This document shows positions 1 through 5,968 of a stretch of 7,295 nt of DNA, piece by piece (the first letter of the stretch is position 1; each line of letters starts with the position of its first letter). A model generated the notes under the pieces. The model was not told where the DNA came from. It saw only the letters and a list, made by a program, of their open reading frames with translations, and made no database searches. The stretch is from UBA8437 sp963580005 (lineage in GTDB: Bacteria; Planctomycetota; Planctomycetia; Planctomycetales; Planctomycetaceae). Position numbers and translations under genes: made by a program. The DNA lies in contig CAUZJR010000277.1 of assembly GCA_963580005.1 (NCBI GenBank), positions 1 to 7,295 of the forward strand, written 5' to 3'.

Positions 1-521
1 ATTCGGAGTGGTACAAGATCTGGGGGTAGGTCACTGCCAGACGAGATGCTGGTGATGTCGTCGTCGGTTCCTTCCTGCTTGTCGGGTCCAGACGACCAGA
101 TTAGCGGCTTTCCGGTGTCACCGGTCTTTTCGGTCGGATACTCGTACTGCAACGGCTCACCCCAGGCATCCATGGGAATCTTCTCGAGGTAGGCCGCCTG
201 CGGTTGTCCCTTGTCGTCCTCGGTCATCATCAGCAGCATCACCACGTCTTCGGTCTGGCCCTCGGGCCAAGCGTTGTTTTTTATCATGTACATCTGGGCC
301 GCCTGCCCGAAGGACCAGATGTTGATCCGGGTCAGGTCCCTGTTCGCCTCTTCACTGCTACCCACGGCGTTTGGAGTCACCACAAAGCCGATGGCGAAGA
401 CCAGGAACAAAAGGCCGCCAACAACCAGAGCCACTATGCACACAATACAGTGGATCATCGCGATCAGCTTGGCCGTCCGAGTGGTGTCAGCACCACTGGG
501 GTCCATCAGCCCTTCATCCAT
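1..521 (-). CDS. Membrane-anchored type II secretion GspG-like (pseudopilin C-terminal domain) protein, 3' end outside window
   Basis: Reading the minus strand from the ATG at 521, the frame stays open to the window edge (about 173 codons, no stop seen). The N-terminal part (MKQ-less start MDEGLMDPSG) leads into a long hydrophobic helix at about residues 18-45 (LIAMIHCIVCIVALVV and onward to FAIGFVV). A GspG-type domain follows. It shows the helix INIWSFGQAAQMYMIKNN ending in WPEG, then YLEKIPMDAWGEPLQYEYP, then IWSSGPDKQEGTDDDI, matching the family pattern iP-D-WG-P-Y, S-G-D, DDI (PF08334-like). The prepilin peptidase motif G|FTLxE is absent, so this is probably not a processed pilin but a membrane protein displaying the domain outside. 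The first helix of the presumed full protein lies upstream in another frame (527-637), so the real start may not be this ATG. The recognition comes from motifs read by eye; the domain call is fairly secure, the function is not. Confidence 0.75.
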   Translation of the reverse strand, partial: MDEGLMDPSGADTTRTAKLIAMIHCIVCIVALVVGGLLFLVFAIGFVVTPNAVGSSEEANRDLTRINIWSFGQAAQMYMIKNNAWPEGQTEDVVMLLMMTEDDKGQPQAAYLEKIPMDAWGEPLQYEYPTEKTGDTGKPLIWSSGPDKQEGTDDDITSISSGSDLPPDLVPLR

Positions 522-526
522 CTGTT

Positions 527-637
527 TCAAGTCACCACGAGCCACGTGATGTGGCTGAGGATCGCGCAAACCACCAGCCAGCCGCAAATGCTGAGAACCA
601 GGAGCAACGTGCCGCGGTGAGGAGCCGTGGATGACAA
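527..637 (-). pseudogene. Out-of-frame N-terminal fragment (DUF4190-like membrane helix) of the GspG-like gene
   Basis: A 36-codon frame starts at TTG 637 and stops at TGA 529-527. It reads MSSTAPHRGTLLLVLSICG followed by WLVVCAILSHITWLVVT. The HRGTLLLVL...C.IL...TW pattern is the first half of a DUF4190-type segment known from planctomycete proteins, where it normally continues as W-x(4-5)-DLK-x-M-x-x-G-x-MD-x-x-G. That continuation (GDLKQMDEGLMDPSG) is present here, but in the next frame. Between the Trp codon (544-542) and the Asp codon (533-531) there are 8 nt, not a multiple of 3, which fits loss of 1, 4 or 7 bases. The TTG start is favoured by the Shine-Dalgarno sequence GGAGAAG at 648-642, with 7 nt between GGAG and TTG. 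The break may be a true mutation or an assembly error; programmed frameshifting is less likely because no slippery heptamer is evident. Confidence 0.6.
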
Positions 638-908
638 CGGACTTCTCCACACTTTGTGTCTGGTGATCAAGAAAGCCGTCAATGAACTCGCGATGTCATT
701 TAACGGCCATCAGTCTCTCGTTTGGCCCCGAGGAAATTCGAGTGTACAGCACCGTGGTCCCACTCGGCGGCGCCGACAGCGTTATCGCGTGGACACCGGC
801 ACATCCATTTCCTGTGGTTTTGACGTTCTCCCCGTTTCCTGATCCACGCGGAATGTGAGTTTTTCGGGTACTGACCTTCTCGGATTCCGGATCCGGTCGA
901 ATCCCCGG
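638..908. other. Non-coding gap between transaldolase and the GspG-like gene
   Basis: I find no convincing gene on either strand. The short plus-strand frame at 627-842 has no family resemblance or ribosome site. Visible structures are an 8-bp inverted repeat CGCGTGGA (786-793) / TCCACGCG (843-850) with a 49-nt spacer, a 5-bp repeat TCGGC (764-768) / GCCGA (772-776) around GGC, and the 10-bp palindrome CCGGATCCGG (887-896). On the minus strand, TTGACG at 682-677 resembles a -35 box ahead of the GspG-like gene, but the sequence 17 nt on (ACACAA) is a poor -10. No T-run follows any hairpin, so no canonical terminator is called. Confidence 0.5.
642..648 (-). promoter_or_regulatory. Shine-Dalgarno site supporting the TTG start at 637
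   Basis: On the minus strand GGAGAAG sits upstream of the TTG at 637-635, with GGAG 7 nt from it. The internal ATG at 521 has only a weaker GGTGA 10 nt upstream. This favours translation beginning at 637 and therefore a gene interrupted by a frameshift rather than one that starts at 521. Confidence 0.5.
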
Positions 909-920
909 TCAGGATTCGAC
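896..920. repeat. Perfect 9-bp inverted repeat spanning the transaldolase stop codon
   Basis: GTCGAATCC (896-904) and GGATTCGAC (912-920) are exact reverse complements with the 7-nt loop CCGGTCA (905-911). The transaldolase stop (911-909) lies inside the loop. An upstream GGATTC (882-887) can also pair with GAATCC (899-904), so two mutually exclusive hairpins are possible. No U-tract follows on the minus strand, so if it affects transcript ends it would do so as an mRNA 3'-end stabiliser or a non-canonical terminator. Confidence 0.55.
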
Positions 921-1967
921 ATGGGAACTCCGGCGATCGGCGACCAGTTGCAGCAATTCCCGCTGCGGCGCCGCAAACTTCTCGATGCCCTCTTCCATCA
1001 GCACCGTCTCCAGCCGTTCGAAATCCACCTCGCGGTCGATCTCTGCCAGTACCGCCGAATCGGTCGGTTCGTCGATCGTCTGTGTGTACGTCCGTTCGAC
1101 CAGTTCCTGGATCGCGGCGTTTGTCTCGGGCGGGTTGGTCTGGATGTCGGCCCCGGCCAGCGCGGCGACGTACTTGTCGACGGGGTCTTCGGGGTCCTTG
1201 GTCCCGGTGCTGGCAAAGACGATCTGTTGTGCCAGCGGCGTTGGCTTGTCACTCCAGAACTCACGGTTGGCCTGGTAGATCTGCCTGGCGTTTGCGATGC
1301 CGACCAGTCCGCGGACGGTGGCGGAGAGGTCCGAATGAGCGGTGGAGGTGTAGACGTCGAGCCGGCTGACGAAGATGCTGTAGACGCTCTTAAAGGAACT
1401 CAGGTCATCGAGCTTCTCGGCGCCCCGCCATGCGGCCTCGCAGGCCAGCCGGTGCTGTCGGCCGGTAAAGACCAGTGTCACGTTGACCGGCACGCCCGCC
1501 GCAACAATGTCCTCGAGCGCCAGCAGCCCCGCCGGTGTGGCCGGGACCTTGATCATGCGGTTGGGGTGGCCGTGTGACCAGTGCTGTGCCAATTCGACGT
1601 AGCGACCGGCGATCTCATCGAGTGACATGCCTGCGTCGGGCTCTTCGAGCAGCGGGTCGAGTTCGAAGCTGACGTAGCCGTCGTCGCCGGCGGTCCGCTG
1701 GAACACGTCGAGATATGCCGCCTCGGCCTGCGTGACGATGCGGTCGGCCAATTGCCAGGCGAGTTGGTGATCGTCGAGGTCACGATCGAGCAGTTCGGTA
1801 AGCTGGGCGTCGAAGCGGCCCGTGCGGATCAGGTTGGAGATGATGAGTGGGTTCGAGGTGGCTCCGCTGACACCCCAGTCGCCTGATGCCTCGATCAACT
1901 CGGGGTCCAGGCTGTCGAGCCAAAGTTGGGTTCCGCTGGCGACCAGTGATTCAAGCGGCGTCGGCAT
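909..1967 (-). CDS. tal: Transaldolase
   Basis: This 352-residue cytoplasmic enzyme should catalyse transfer of the dihydroxyacetone unit between sedoheptulose 7-phosphate and glyceraldehyde 3-phosphate in the non-oxidative pentose phosphate pathway. The sequence shows the N-terminal QLWLDSLDPELI with Asp18, GATSNPLII (35-43), and the Schiff-base lysine in RMIKVPAT (Lys140). It also shows VNVTLVFT (161-168), the strand FVSRLDVY (199-206), FASTGTKDPEDP (251-262) and DIQTNPPETNAA (274-285), all in family order. The length fits the longer bacterial/mycobacterial type rather than the roughly 317-residue E. coli TalB. The ATG at 1967 has GGAGAG close upstream on the minus strand (about 1979-1974), supporting the start. 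No other pentose phosphate gene is adjacent, so it may be a single-gene transcript from the divergent intergenic region. Confidence 0.96.
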   Translation of the reverse strand: MPTPLESLVASGTQLWLDSLDPELIEASGDWGVSGATSNPLIISNLIRTGRFDAQLTELLDRDLDDHQLAWQLADRIVTQAEAAYLDVFQRTAGDDGYVSFELDPLLEEPDAGMSLDEIAGRYVELAQHWSHGHPNRMIKVPATPAGLLALEDIVAAGVPVNVTLVFTGRQHRLACEAAWRGAEKLDDLSSFKSVYSIFVSRLDVYTSTAHSDLSATVRGLVGIANARQIYQANREFWSDKPTPLAQQIVFASTGTKDPEDPVDKYVAALAGADIQTNPPETNAAIQELVERTYTQTIDEPTDSAVLAEIDREVDFERLETVLMEEGIEKFAAPQRELLQLVADRRSSHVES

Positions 1968-2194
1968 GAGTCTCTCCGGAGTCAGTCCTGACTTCAGCCG
2001 GCAATATAGCCGGGGCGAGACAGCGGGTCAGGTCCAGTTTGCCTTGAGAGATTGGCGTGAATCGTTGCCGTTGCGTTCGAAATTCTTCGCACTGCGAGCG
2101 ATACTGTCCAGCGGGTGTTGTGTTGTAACCCGACGGACCGAAGAGCTTCTGGATCCGCTTGAGATCTGTGTCCTGGCAAGAAGGGTGTCCATCC
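1968..2194. other. Divergent intergenic region between transaldolase and sulfatase
   Basis: These 227 nt separate the two divergently transcribed genes, so both promoters should lie here. The transaldolase side has the promoter described separately. On the sulfatase side I see only a weak candidate, GATACT at 2100-2105 without a good -35 box. The end of the region (2181-2185, AAGGG) is the likely ribosome site of the sulfatase. Confidence 0.55.
2003..2031 (-). promoter_or_regulatory. Predicted sigma70-type promoter of the transaldolase gene
   Basis: On the minus strand CTGACC (2031-2026) and TATATT (2008-2003) are separated by exactly 17 nt, matching 4/6 and 5/6 of the -35 and -10 consensus. 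A start site near 1996 would leave a leader of about 29 nt before the ATG at 1967. The -10 box is flanked by CCGGC (1998-2002) and GCCGG (2009-2013), and AGTCAG-TC-CTGACT (1980-1993) lies just downstream; either inverted repeat could be an operator. This is a pattern match only. Confidence 0.4.
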
Positions 2195-3838
2195 ATGATC
2201 CGAATGATCTTCACGACGACATGCGTTGCGGTGCTGGTGTTGAGTGTGACGCGTCCGGCTGCGGGGCGACCCCCGGCGACTCGGCCCAACATTCTCTTTG
2301 CGTTCGCAGACGATTGGGGACGATGTGCGGGGGCGTACGCGCGAGGCGACGGGCCGGGGGGGATCAATGATGTGGTCCGCACGCCCCACTTCGATCGGAT
2401 CGCCCAGAGCGGTGTGCTGTTCAACAACGCCTTCGTCAATGCCCCCTCCTGCACTCCGTGCCGCAGTTCGCTGTTGTCGGGGAGGTATTTCTGGCAAACC
2501 GGTCGAGGCGCGATTCTGCAGGGCGCCGTGTGGGATTCGAAAATCCCGAGTTGGCCACTGCTGTTGAAGGACTCGGGCTATCACATCGGCAAGACGTGGA
2601 AGGTCTGGAGTCCGGGCACCCCGAGGGACGCACCGTTTGGCGGACGGGCTCATGCGTATGAGAAGTCCGGCGGCCGGTTCAATCGCTTTTCGCAAACGGT
2701 GACGCAGTTGATCGCCGGGAATAAGTCGATCGAGCAGGCCAAGGAGCTGCTGATGGCCGACGTACGAGGGAACTTCGCCTCCTTCATGGCCGAGCGCGAT
2801 GAAAATCAGCCGTTTTGTTACTGGTTCGGTCCAACCAATGTCCACCGGAAGTGGACGAAGGGCTCGGGCAAGCGATTGTGGAACATCGACCCCGACTCGC
2901 TGAAGGGGAAGCTGCCGCCGTACCTGCCGGACGTCCCGGAAGTCCGCGAAGATCTCGCCGACTACTTTGGCGAGATTGCCGCGTTCGACGCGGCGCTGGG
3001 GGTCCTGGTCAAGGAGCTCGAGAGACTCGGTGAAAGAGAGAACACGATCATCGTGATCAGCGGTGACCACGGACCGCCCGGGTTCCCTCATGGAAAATGC
3101 AACCTCTACGATTTTGGAACGCGAGTGCCACTGGTTGTGGCGGGGCCGGGAATCCGCGGCGGCCGAGTCGTCGATGACTTCACCATGCTGCCCGATCTGG
3201 GCCCGACATTCCTGGAGGCGGGCGACGTGAAGGTCCCCGCGGGGATGACCGCGCGAAGTCTCTGGAGCGTGTTGAAGTCGAAGCGGGAGGGCCAGGTCGA
3301 TCCGGCCCGGACCGAGGTCTTTACTGGTCGAGAACGTCATGTTCGAATCGCGCGGGCAGGCAACCTGCCCTATCCCCAGCGTTCGATTCGTACGGCGGAC
3401 CATCTGCTGGTCGTCAACTTCCGCCCGAACCGCTTTCCGCTGGGCGACCCCTACCGGCTTGCCGGTGACAACCCGCCCACCCTGCAGCAATTGGAACAGT
3501 CCACCTTTGTCACTCTGCCCGACGAAGACGCCGGTCCCACCAAGGCCTGGCTGGTCGAGCGGCGCAACGACACGAAGTGGAAGCCGTATTTCGAGCATGC
3601 CTACGGCAAGCGGCCTCGTCATGAGTTGTTCGATCTGAAGCGGGACCCTCACCAGATGAAAAACGTTGCCGGTGAGAAGGCGTACGCGAAGATTCGCGGT
3701 CAATTGCTCGAACGCCTGATGACGGAGCTGCGGCGTACGAACGACCCGCGGTTGAAGGACAACGGCAGGTTCTTCGAAACACCCCCGATGGCCGGTCCCG
3801 CTTCCGGCAAGAAGAAGCGGAAAGGCGTTCCTCGTTAG
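2195..3838 (+). CDS. Secreted FGly-dependent sulfatase (S1 family) with CTPCR active-site motif
   Basis: The 547-residue product is a type I sulfatase expected to hydrolyse sulfate esters outside the cytoplasm. Residues 1-24 form a signal peptide (basic start, hydrophobic TTTCVAVLVLSV, cleavage probably after PAAG). The fold is marked by RPNILFAFADDWG (30-42, metal ligands Asp39 and Asp40), CTPCRSSLLSGR (86-97), FGPTNVH (211-217), VISGDHGPP (288-295, Asp291/His292) and HGKCNLYDFGTRVPLVV (Lys301). Cys86 would become formylglycine. The motif differs from the usual CxPSR by having Cys89 in place of Ser. The C-terminal domain (about 330-530) ends with the typical ELFDLKRDPHQMKNVA, and the tail is short and basic. 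The frame extends up to TTG 2159, but ATG 2195 was chosen because it places the signal peptide at the N-terminus and has AAGGG 9 nt upstream. It is followed by the MlrC-like gene in an apparent operon. Substrate cannot be inferred; sulfated polysaccharide is the usual guess in planctomycetes. Confidence 0.95.
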   Translation: MIRMIFTTTCVAVLVLSVTRPAAGRPPATRPNILFAFADDWGRCAGAYARGDGPGGINDVVRTPHFDRIAQSGVLFNNAFVNAPSCTPCRSSLLSGRYFWQTGRGAILQGAVWDSKIPSWPLLLKDSGYHIGKTWKVWSPGTPRDAPFGGRAHAYEKSGGRFNRFSQTVTQLIAGNKSIEQAKELLMADVRGNFASFMAERDENQPFCYWFGPTNVHRKWTKGSGKRLWNIDPDSLKGKLPPYLPDVPEVREDLADYFGEIAAFDAALGVLVKELERLGERENTIIVISGDHGPPGFPHGKCNLYDFGTRVPLVVAGPGIRGGRVVDDFTMLPDLGPTFLEAGDVKVPAGMTARSLWSVLKSKREGQVDPARTEVFTGRERHVRIARAGNLPYPQRSIRTADHLLVVNFRPNRFPLGDPYRLAGDNPPTLQQLEQSTFVTLPDEDAGPTKAWLVERRNDTKWKPYFEHAYGKRPRHELFDLKRDPHQMKNVAGEKAYAKIRGQLLERLMTELRRTNDPRLKDNGRFFETPPMAGPASGKKKRKGVPR

Positions 3839-3860
3839 AGGCACCAGGAGCCAGGACACG

Positions 3861-5357
3861 ATGCGAATTGCGATCGGCGGACTTCTTCACGAGACCAGTA
3901 CCTTCGTGCAGACCCGGACCACGCTGGCTGACTTTGAGCATGCCTCGGGGATCGCCCGCGGCGGTGAGATGATCGAGCGGTTTCGTGGGACCAATGTCTG
4001 CTCGGGCGGGTTCATCGATCGTCTTGAGGAAGAGGAGGGAGTCGAGATTGTTCCTTTGCTGAGGGCCAGTGCCTTTCCCGGCGGCCTGGTCGATGCCGGG
4101 GATTATGCGGGAATCAAGAACGACCTGCTGGGGCGATTGGCCGAGGCCGAGCGGGCCGGCGGACCGGTGGATGGTGTGCTGCTGGACCTGCACGGCGCGA
4201 TGGTCGTCGATGGGATCGACGATGCCGATGGGGATATGACCGCGGCAGTGCGGCAGGCGATCGGTCCGGATCGCCCGATCGTGGTGACCTACGACCTGCA
4301 TGGCAATCACACCTCGCTGCGAGTCAAGTCGGCAACGGCGGTTGTGGGGTTTGATACATTTCCTCATGTCGACATGTCCGAACGCGGCCGGGAAGCGGCC
4401 GAGATCGTACTGGCGACCATAAGGGGCGAACTGGCTCCGGTGGGGGCCATCCGCAGCCTGCCTCTGTTCTGGGCGACTCGAAAGCAGGTGACGGCTCATC
4501 CTCCGATGGATGATGTGATCCGGCGGGTTCATGAACTGGAACAGCGGCCGGGGATCGTGTGCGTGACGATCGCCACCGGGTTTGCCTGGTCGGATGTGGC
4601 TGACGTCGGCTCTTCGGTGCTCGTGGTGGCCGACGGTGACGAGCAACTGGCATCAGACACCGCCGATGAGTTCGGGGACTGGGTCTGGGAGAACCGCCAG
4701 ACCTGGTATGCGGCTCCGGTTTCGGTGCAAGAGGGTCTCGACGCCGGGCACGCGATCGGGCAGTTTCCGATCATGCTGGCCGATCATTGCGACAACACCG
4801 GGGGTGGATCACCCGGGGATTCGACCGAGGTGCTGCAGACCTTCCTGGAACTCGGGCTCGAAGACGCCTTGATTCTCTACATGGTCGATCCCGATGTGGC
4901 AGCCCAGGCCCACGAGGCGGGTGTTGGGGAATCGATCGACGTGTCGCTGGGTGGGAAGTCTGATCCGGTCCAGGGGCCGGCGGTCGAATGTACCGCCGAG
5001 GTCGTTGCCGTGACGACCGGCGAGTTTGCCTATGACGGTCCGATGCTGCTGGGGCTGACCGGCACCATGGGGCTCTCGGCCTGGCTCAGGATCCAGGGGG
5101 TGAACGTCGTCGTGGTGACGTCTCGGGAACAGCCCTACGACATGGCGTTCAGTCGCACGCTGGGCATCGACTGCAGCACGATGAAGTACATCTGTGTGAA
5201 GTCCGCGGCTCACTTTCGTGCCGCCTTCGAACCGATCGCCGGATCGATTCACAACATCGATGCCGCGGGAATTCACACGCACCAATTTGCGGACCTGGTG
5301 TTCCAGAAGAGACGCCCCGAGATGTTCCCGGTTGAGATTGCACCGGACGAATCGTGA
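3861..5357 (+). CDS. M81 family metallopeptidase (MlrC / microcystinase C-like)
   Basis: This 498-residue protein has the full MlrC layout. The N-terminal domain starts at residue 1 with MRIAIGGLLHETSTF (HET at 10-12), then VDGVLLDLHGAMV (103-115), VVTYDLHGNHT (141-151) and GFDTFPHVDMSERG (163-176). The C-terminal domain has LADHCDNTGGGSPGDSTEVL (306-325) and ends near FPVEIAPDE. The conserved His, Asp and Glu residues in HET, DLHG and PHVD are the likely zinc ligands. Named members cleave linearised microcystin peptides, but most relatives in environmental bacteria have unknown substrates, so the family name should not be read as toxin degradation. No signal peptide is seen, so it is probably cytoplasmic. 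It begins 22 nt after the sulfatase stop, with GGAG 10 nt and AGGA 4 nt before the ATG, so co-transcription with the sulfatase is likely. The length is normal and no key motif is missing. Confidence 0.95.
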   Translation: MRIAIGGLLHETSTFVQTRTTLADFEHASGIARGGEMIERFRGTNVCSGGFIDRLEEEEGVEIVPLLRASAFPGGLVDAGDYAGIKNDLLGRLAEAERAGGPVDGVLLDLHGAMVVDGIDDADGDMTAAVRQAIGPDRPIVVTYDLHGNHTSLRVKSATAVVGFDTFPHVDMSERGREAAEIVLATIRGELAPVGAIRSLPLFWATRKQVTAHPPMDDVIRRVHELEQRPGIVCVTIATGFAWSDVADVGSSVLVVADGDEQLASDTADEFGDWVWENRQTWYAAPVSVQEGLDAGHAIGQFPIMLADHCDNTGGGSPGDSTEVLQTFLELGLEDALILYMVDPDVAAQAHEAGVGESIDVSLGGKSDPVQGPAVECTAEVVAVTTGEFAYDGPMLLGLTGTMGLSAWLRIQGVNVVVVTSREQPYDMAFSRTLGIDCSTMKYICVKSAAHFRAAFEPIAGSIHNIDAAGIHTHQFADLVFQKRRPEMFPVEIAPDES

Positions 5358-5403
5358 TTGTCGAGTAGTCCGGCTCGAGCACCCACGGCGGCCTCTCCAG
5401 CGG

Positions 5404-5409
5404 TATACT
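5404..5409 (+). promoter_or_regulatory. Possible -10 element for a leaderless PSP1 transcript
   Basis: TATACT (5/6 to TATAAT) lies 7 nt upstream of the ATG at 5417, so transcription would start at or next to the start codon. No usable Shine-Dalgarno is present: the only candidate, GAGG at 5412-5415, is 1 nt from the ATG. No good -35 box is seen 17 nt upstream. Alternatively the gene is read through from the MlrC-like gene, 59 nt upstream, and starts at a later GTG (5441). Confidence 0.3.
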
Positions 5410-5416
5410 GTGAGGC

Positions 5417-5944
5417 ATGATAAGTCACACAGACAACGCAGTGCTGACACGGACCGCGTGCCTGGTCCGCTACGGACGATTGGGATGGGTGGCGCTGTTT
5501 TCGGTCGCCCAGGAGATGGGTGTCGAGCGTGGTGATCGCGTGGTGATCCAGACCGAGCGGGGCGCGGAACTCGGCGAATTGCTTTCCAACGTCGCCGAAC
5601 ACCTGATCGGTGATGTCACCTCCGCCGGCGAAGTGTTGCGGCGGGCCGATGCCGACGACACCAGGGTGGACGCAGTCGGTGCTGTGGATCTGGACGAGTT
5701 GATCGAGACGATCCGCGAGCGGGAGTCCGAGCTCGAGCCGGTCGACGCCGAGTTGCTGGTCGATGGGCATACCGCGGTGGTGTATTGCCTGGGCGAGGTG
5801 GGTCCGGAGTCAGAGCGGCTGGCGGTCGAGTTCTCAAAGCAGTCCGGTTGTGATGTCAGGCTGCAGCCGATGTTCGACCCCGAGCCGGGCGGATGCGGCA
5901 GCGGCGGCGGGGGATGTGGCAGCGGGGGATGTGGCAGCAAGTAG
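5417..5944 (+). CDS. PSP1 C-terminal-domain protein with Gly/Cys-rich tail
   Basis: The 175-residue protein resembles the PSP1 conserved region, as in Bacillus YaaT. CLVRYGRLGWVALFS (15-29) is followed by the hallmark ERGDRVVIQTERGAELGELL (37-56), a charged stretch (about 70-112), then LLVDGHTAVVYCLGE (113-127) and a last strand CDVRLQPMFDPEP (145-157). PSP1 proteins are small cytoplasmic factors; YaaT acts in a complex with YlbF/YmcA affecting RNA processing and development in Bacillus, but the planctomycete role is unknown. After residue 157 the protein ends in a tail with three GCGS units carrying Cys160, Cys167 and Cys172, which could bind a metal or iron-sulfur cluster; this is inference. 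The start is uncertain because there is no proper ribosome site before ATG 5417. It lies 24 nt before the CxxCH-toroid gene, suggesting a shared transcript. Confidence 0.85.
   Translation: MISHTDNAVLTRTACLVRYGRLGWVALFSVAQEMGVERGDRVVIQTERGAELGELLSNVAEHLIGDVTSAGEVLRRADADDTRVDAVGAVDLDELIETIRERESELEPVDAELLVDGHTAVVYCLGEVGPESERLAVEFSKQSGCDVRLQPMFDPEPGGCGSGGGGCGSGGCGSK
5891..5938 (+). repeat. Three short direct repeats encoding GCGS units
   Basis: The 12-nt unit GGATGYGGCAGC occurs at 5891-5902, 5912-5923 and 5927-5938, separated by G-rich spacers of 9 and 3 nt. Each encodes Gly-Cys-Gly-Ser at the end of the PSP1 protein. The second and third copies are identical, and the first differs only by C for T in the Cys codon, suggesting expansion by slippage. 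Confidence 0.8.
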
Positions 5945-5968
5945 GCAGCCGAGAAGGAGTGGGCCCGA

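Noticed and set aside
204..620. 138-codon plus-strand open frame
   Set aside because: It is the exact antisense register of the GspG-like protein, whose pseudopilin motifs read on the minus strand.
627..842. 71-codon plus-strand open frame in the intergenic gap
   Set aside because: No ribosome site, no recognisable motif, and its start overlaps the N-terminal fragment of the GspG-like gene on the other strand.
896..920. Intrinsic terminator for transaldolase
   Set aside because: The hairpin is good but overlaps the stop codon and lacks a following U-tract, so it is recorded only as an inverted repeat.
855..1577. 240-codon plus-strand open frame
   Set aside because: Antisense to transaldolase, which has all active-site motifs on the other strand.
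2159..2194. Upstream TTG start for the sulfatase
   Set aside because: It would put 12 polar residues before the signal peptide and has no ribosome site; ATG 2195 fits both.
1994..3859. 621-codon open frame on the minus strand across the sulfatase
   Set aside because: It is antisense to a clear sulfatase with all catalytic motifs; the translation is Arg/Pro-rich with no family resemblance, typical of high-GC shadow frames.
3510..4646. 378-codon minus-strand open frame across the end of the sulfatase and the MlrC-like gene
   Set aside because: Antisense to two well-supported genes; His/Arg-rich with no recognisable domain.
5358..5403. Possible terminator after the MlrC-like gene
   Set aside because: Only a 4-bp CGAG/CTCG pairing and no T-run; too weak to call.
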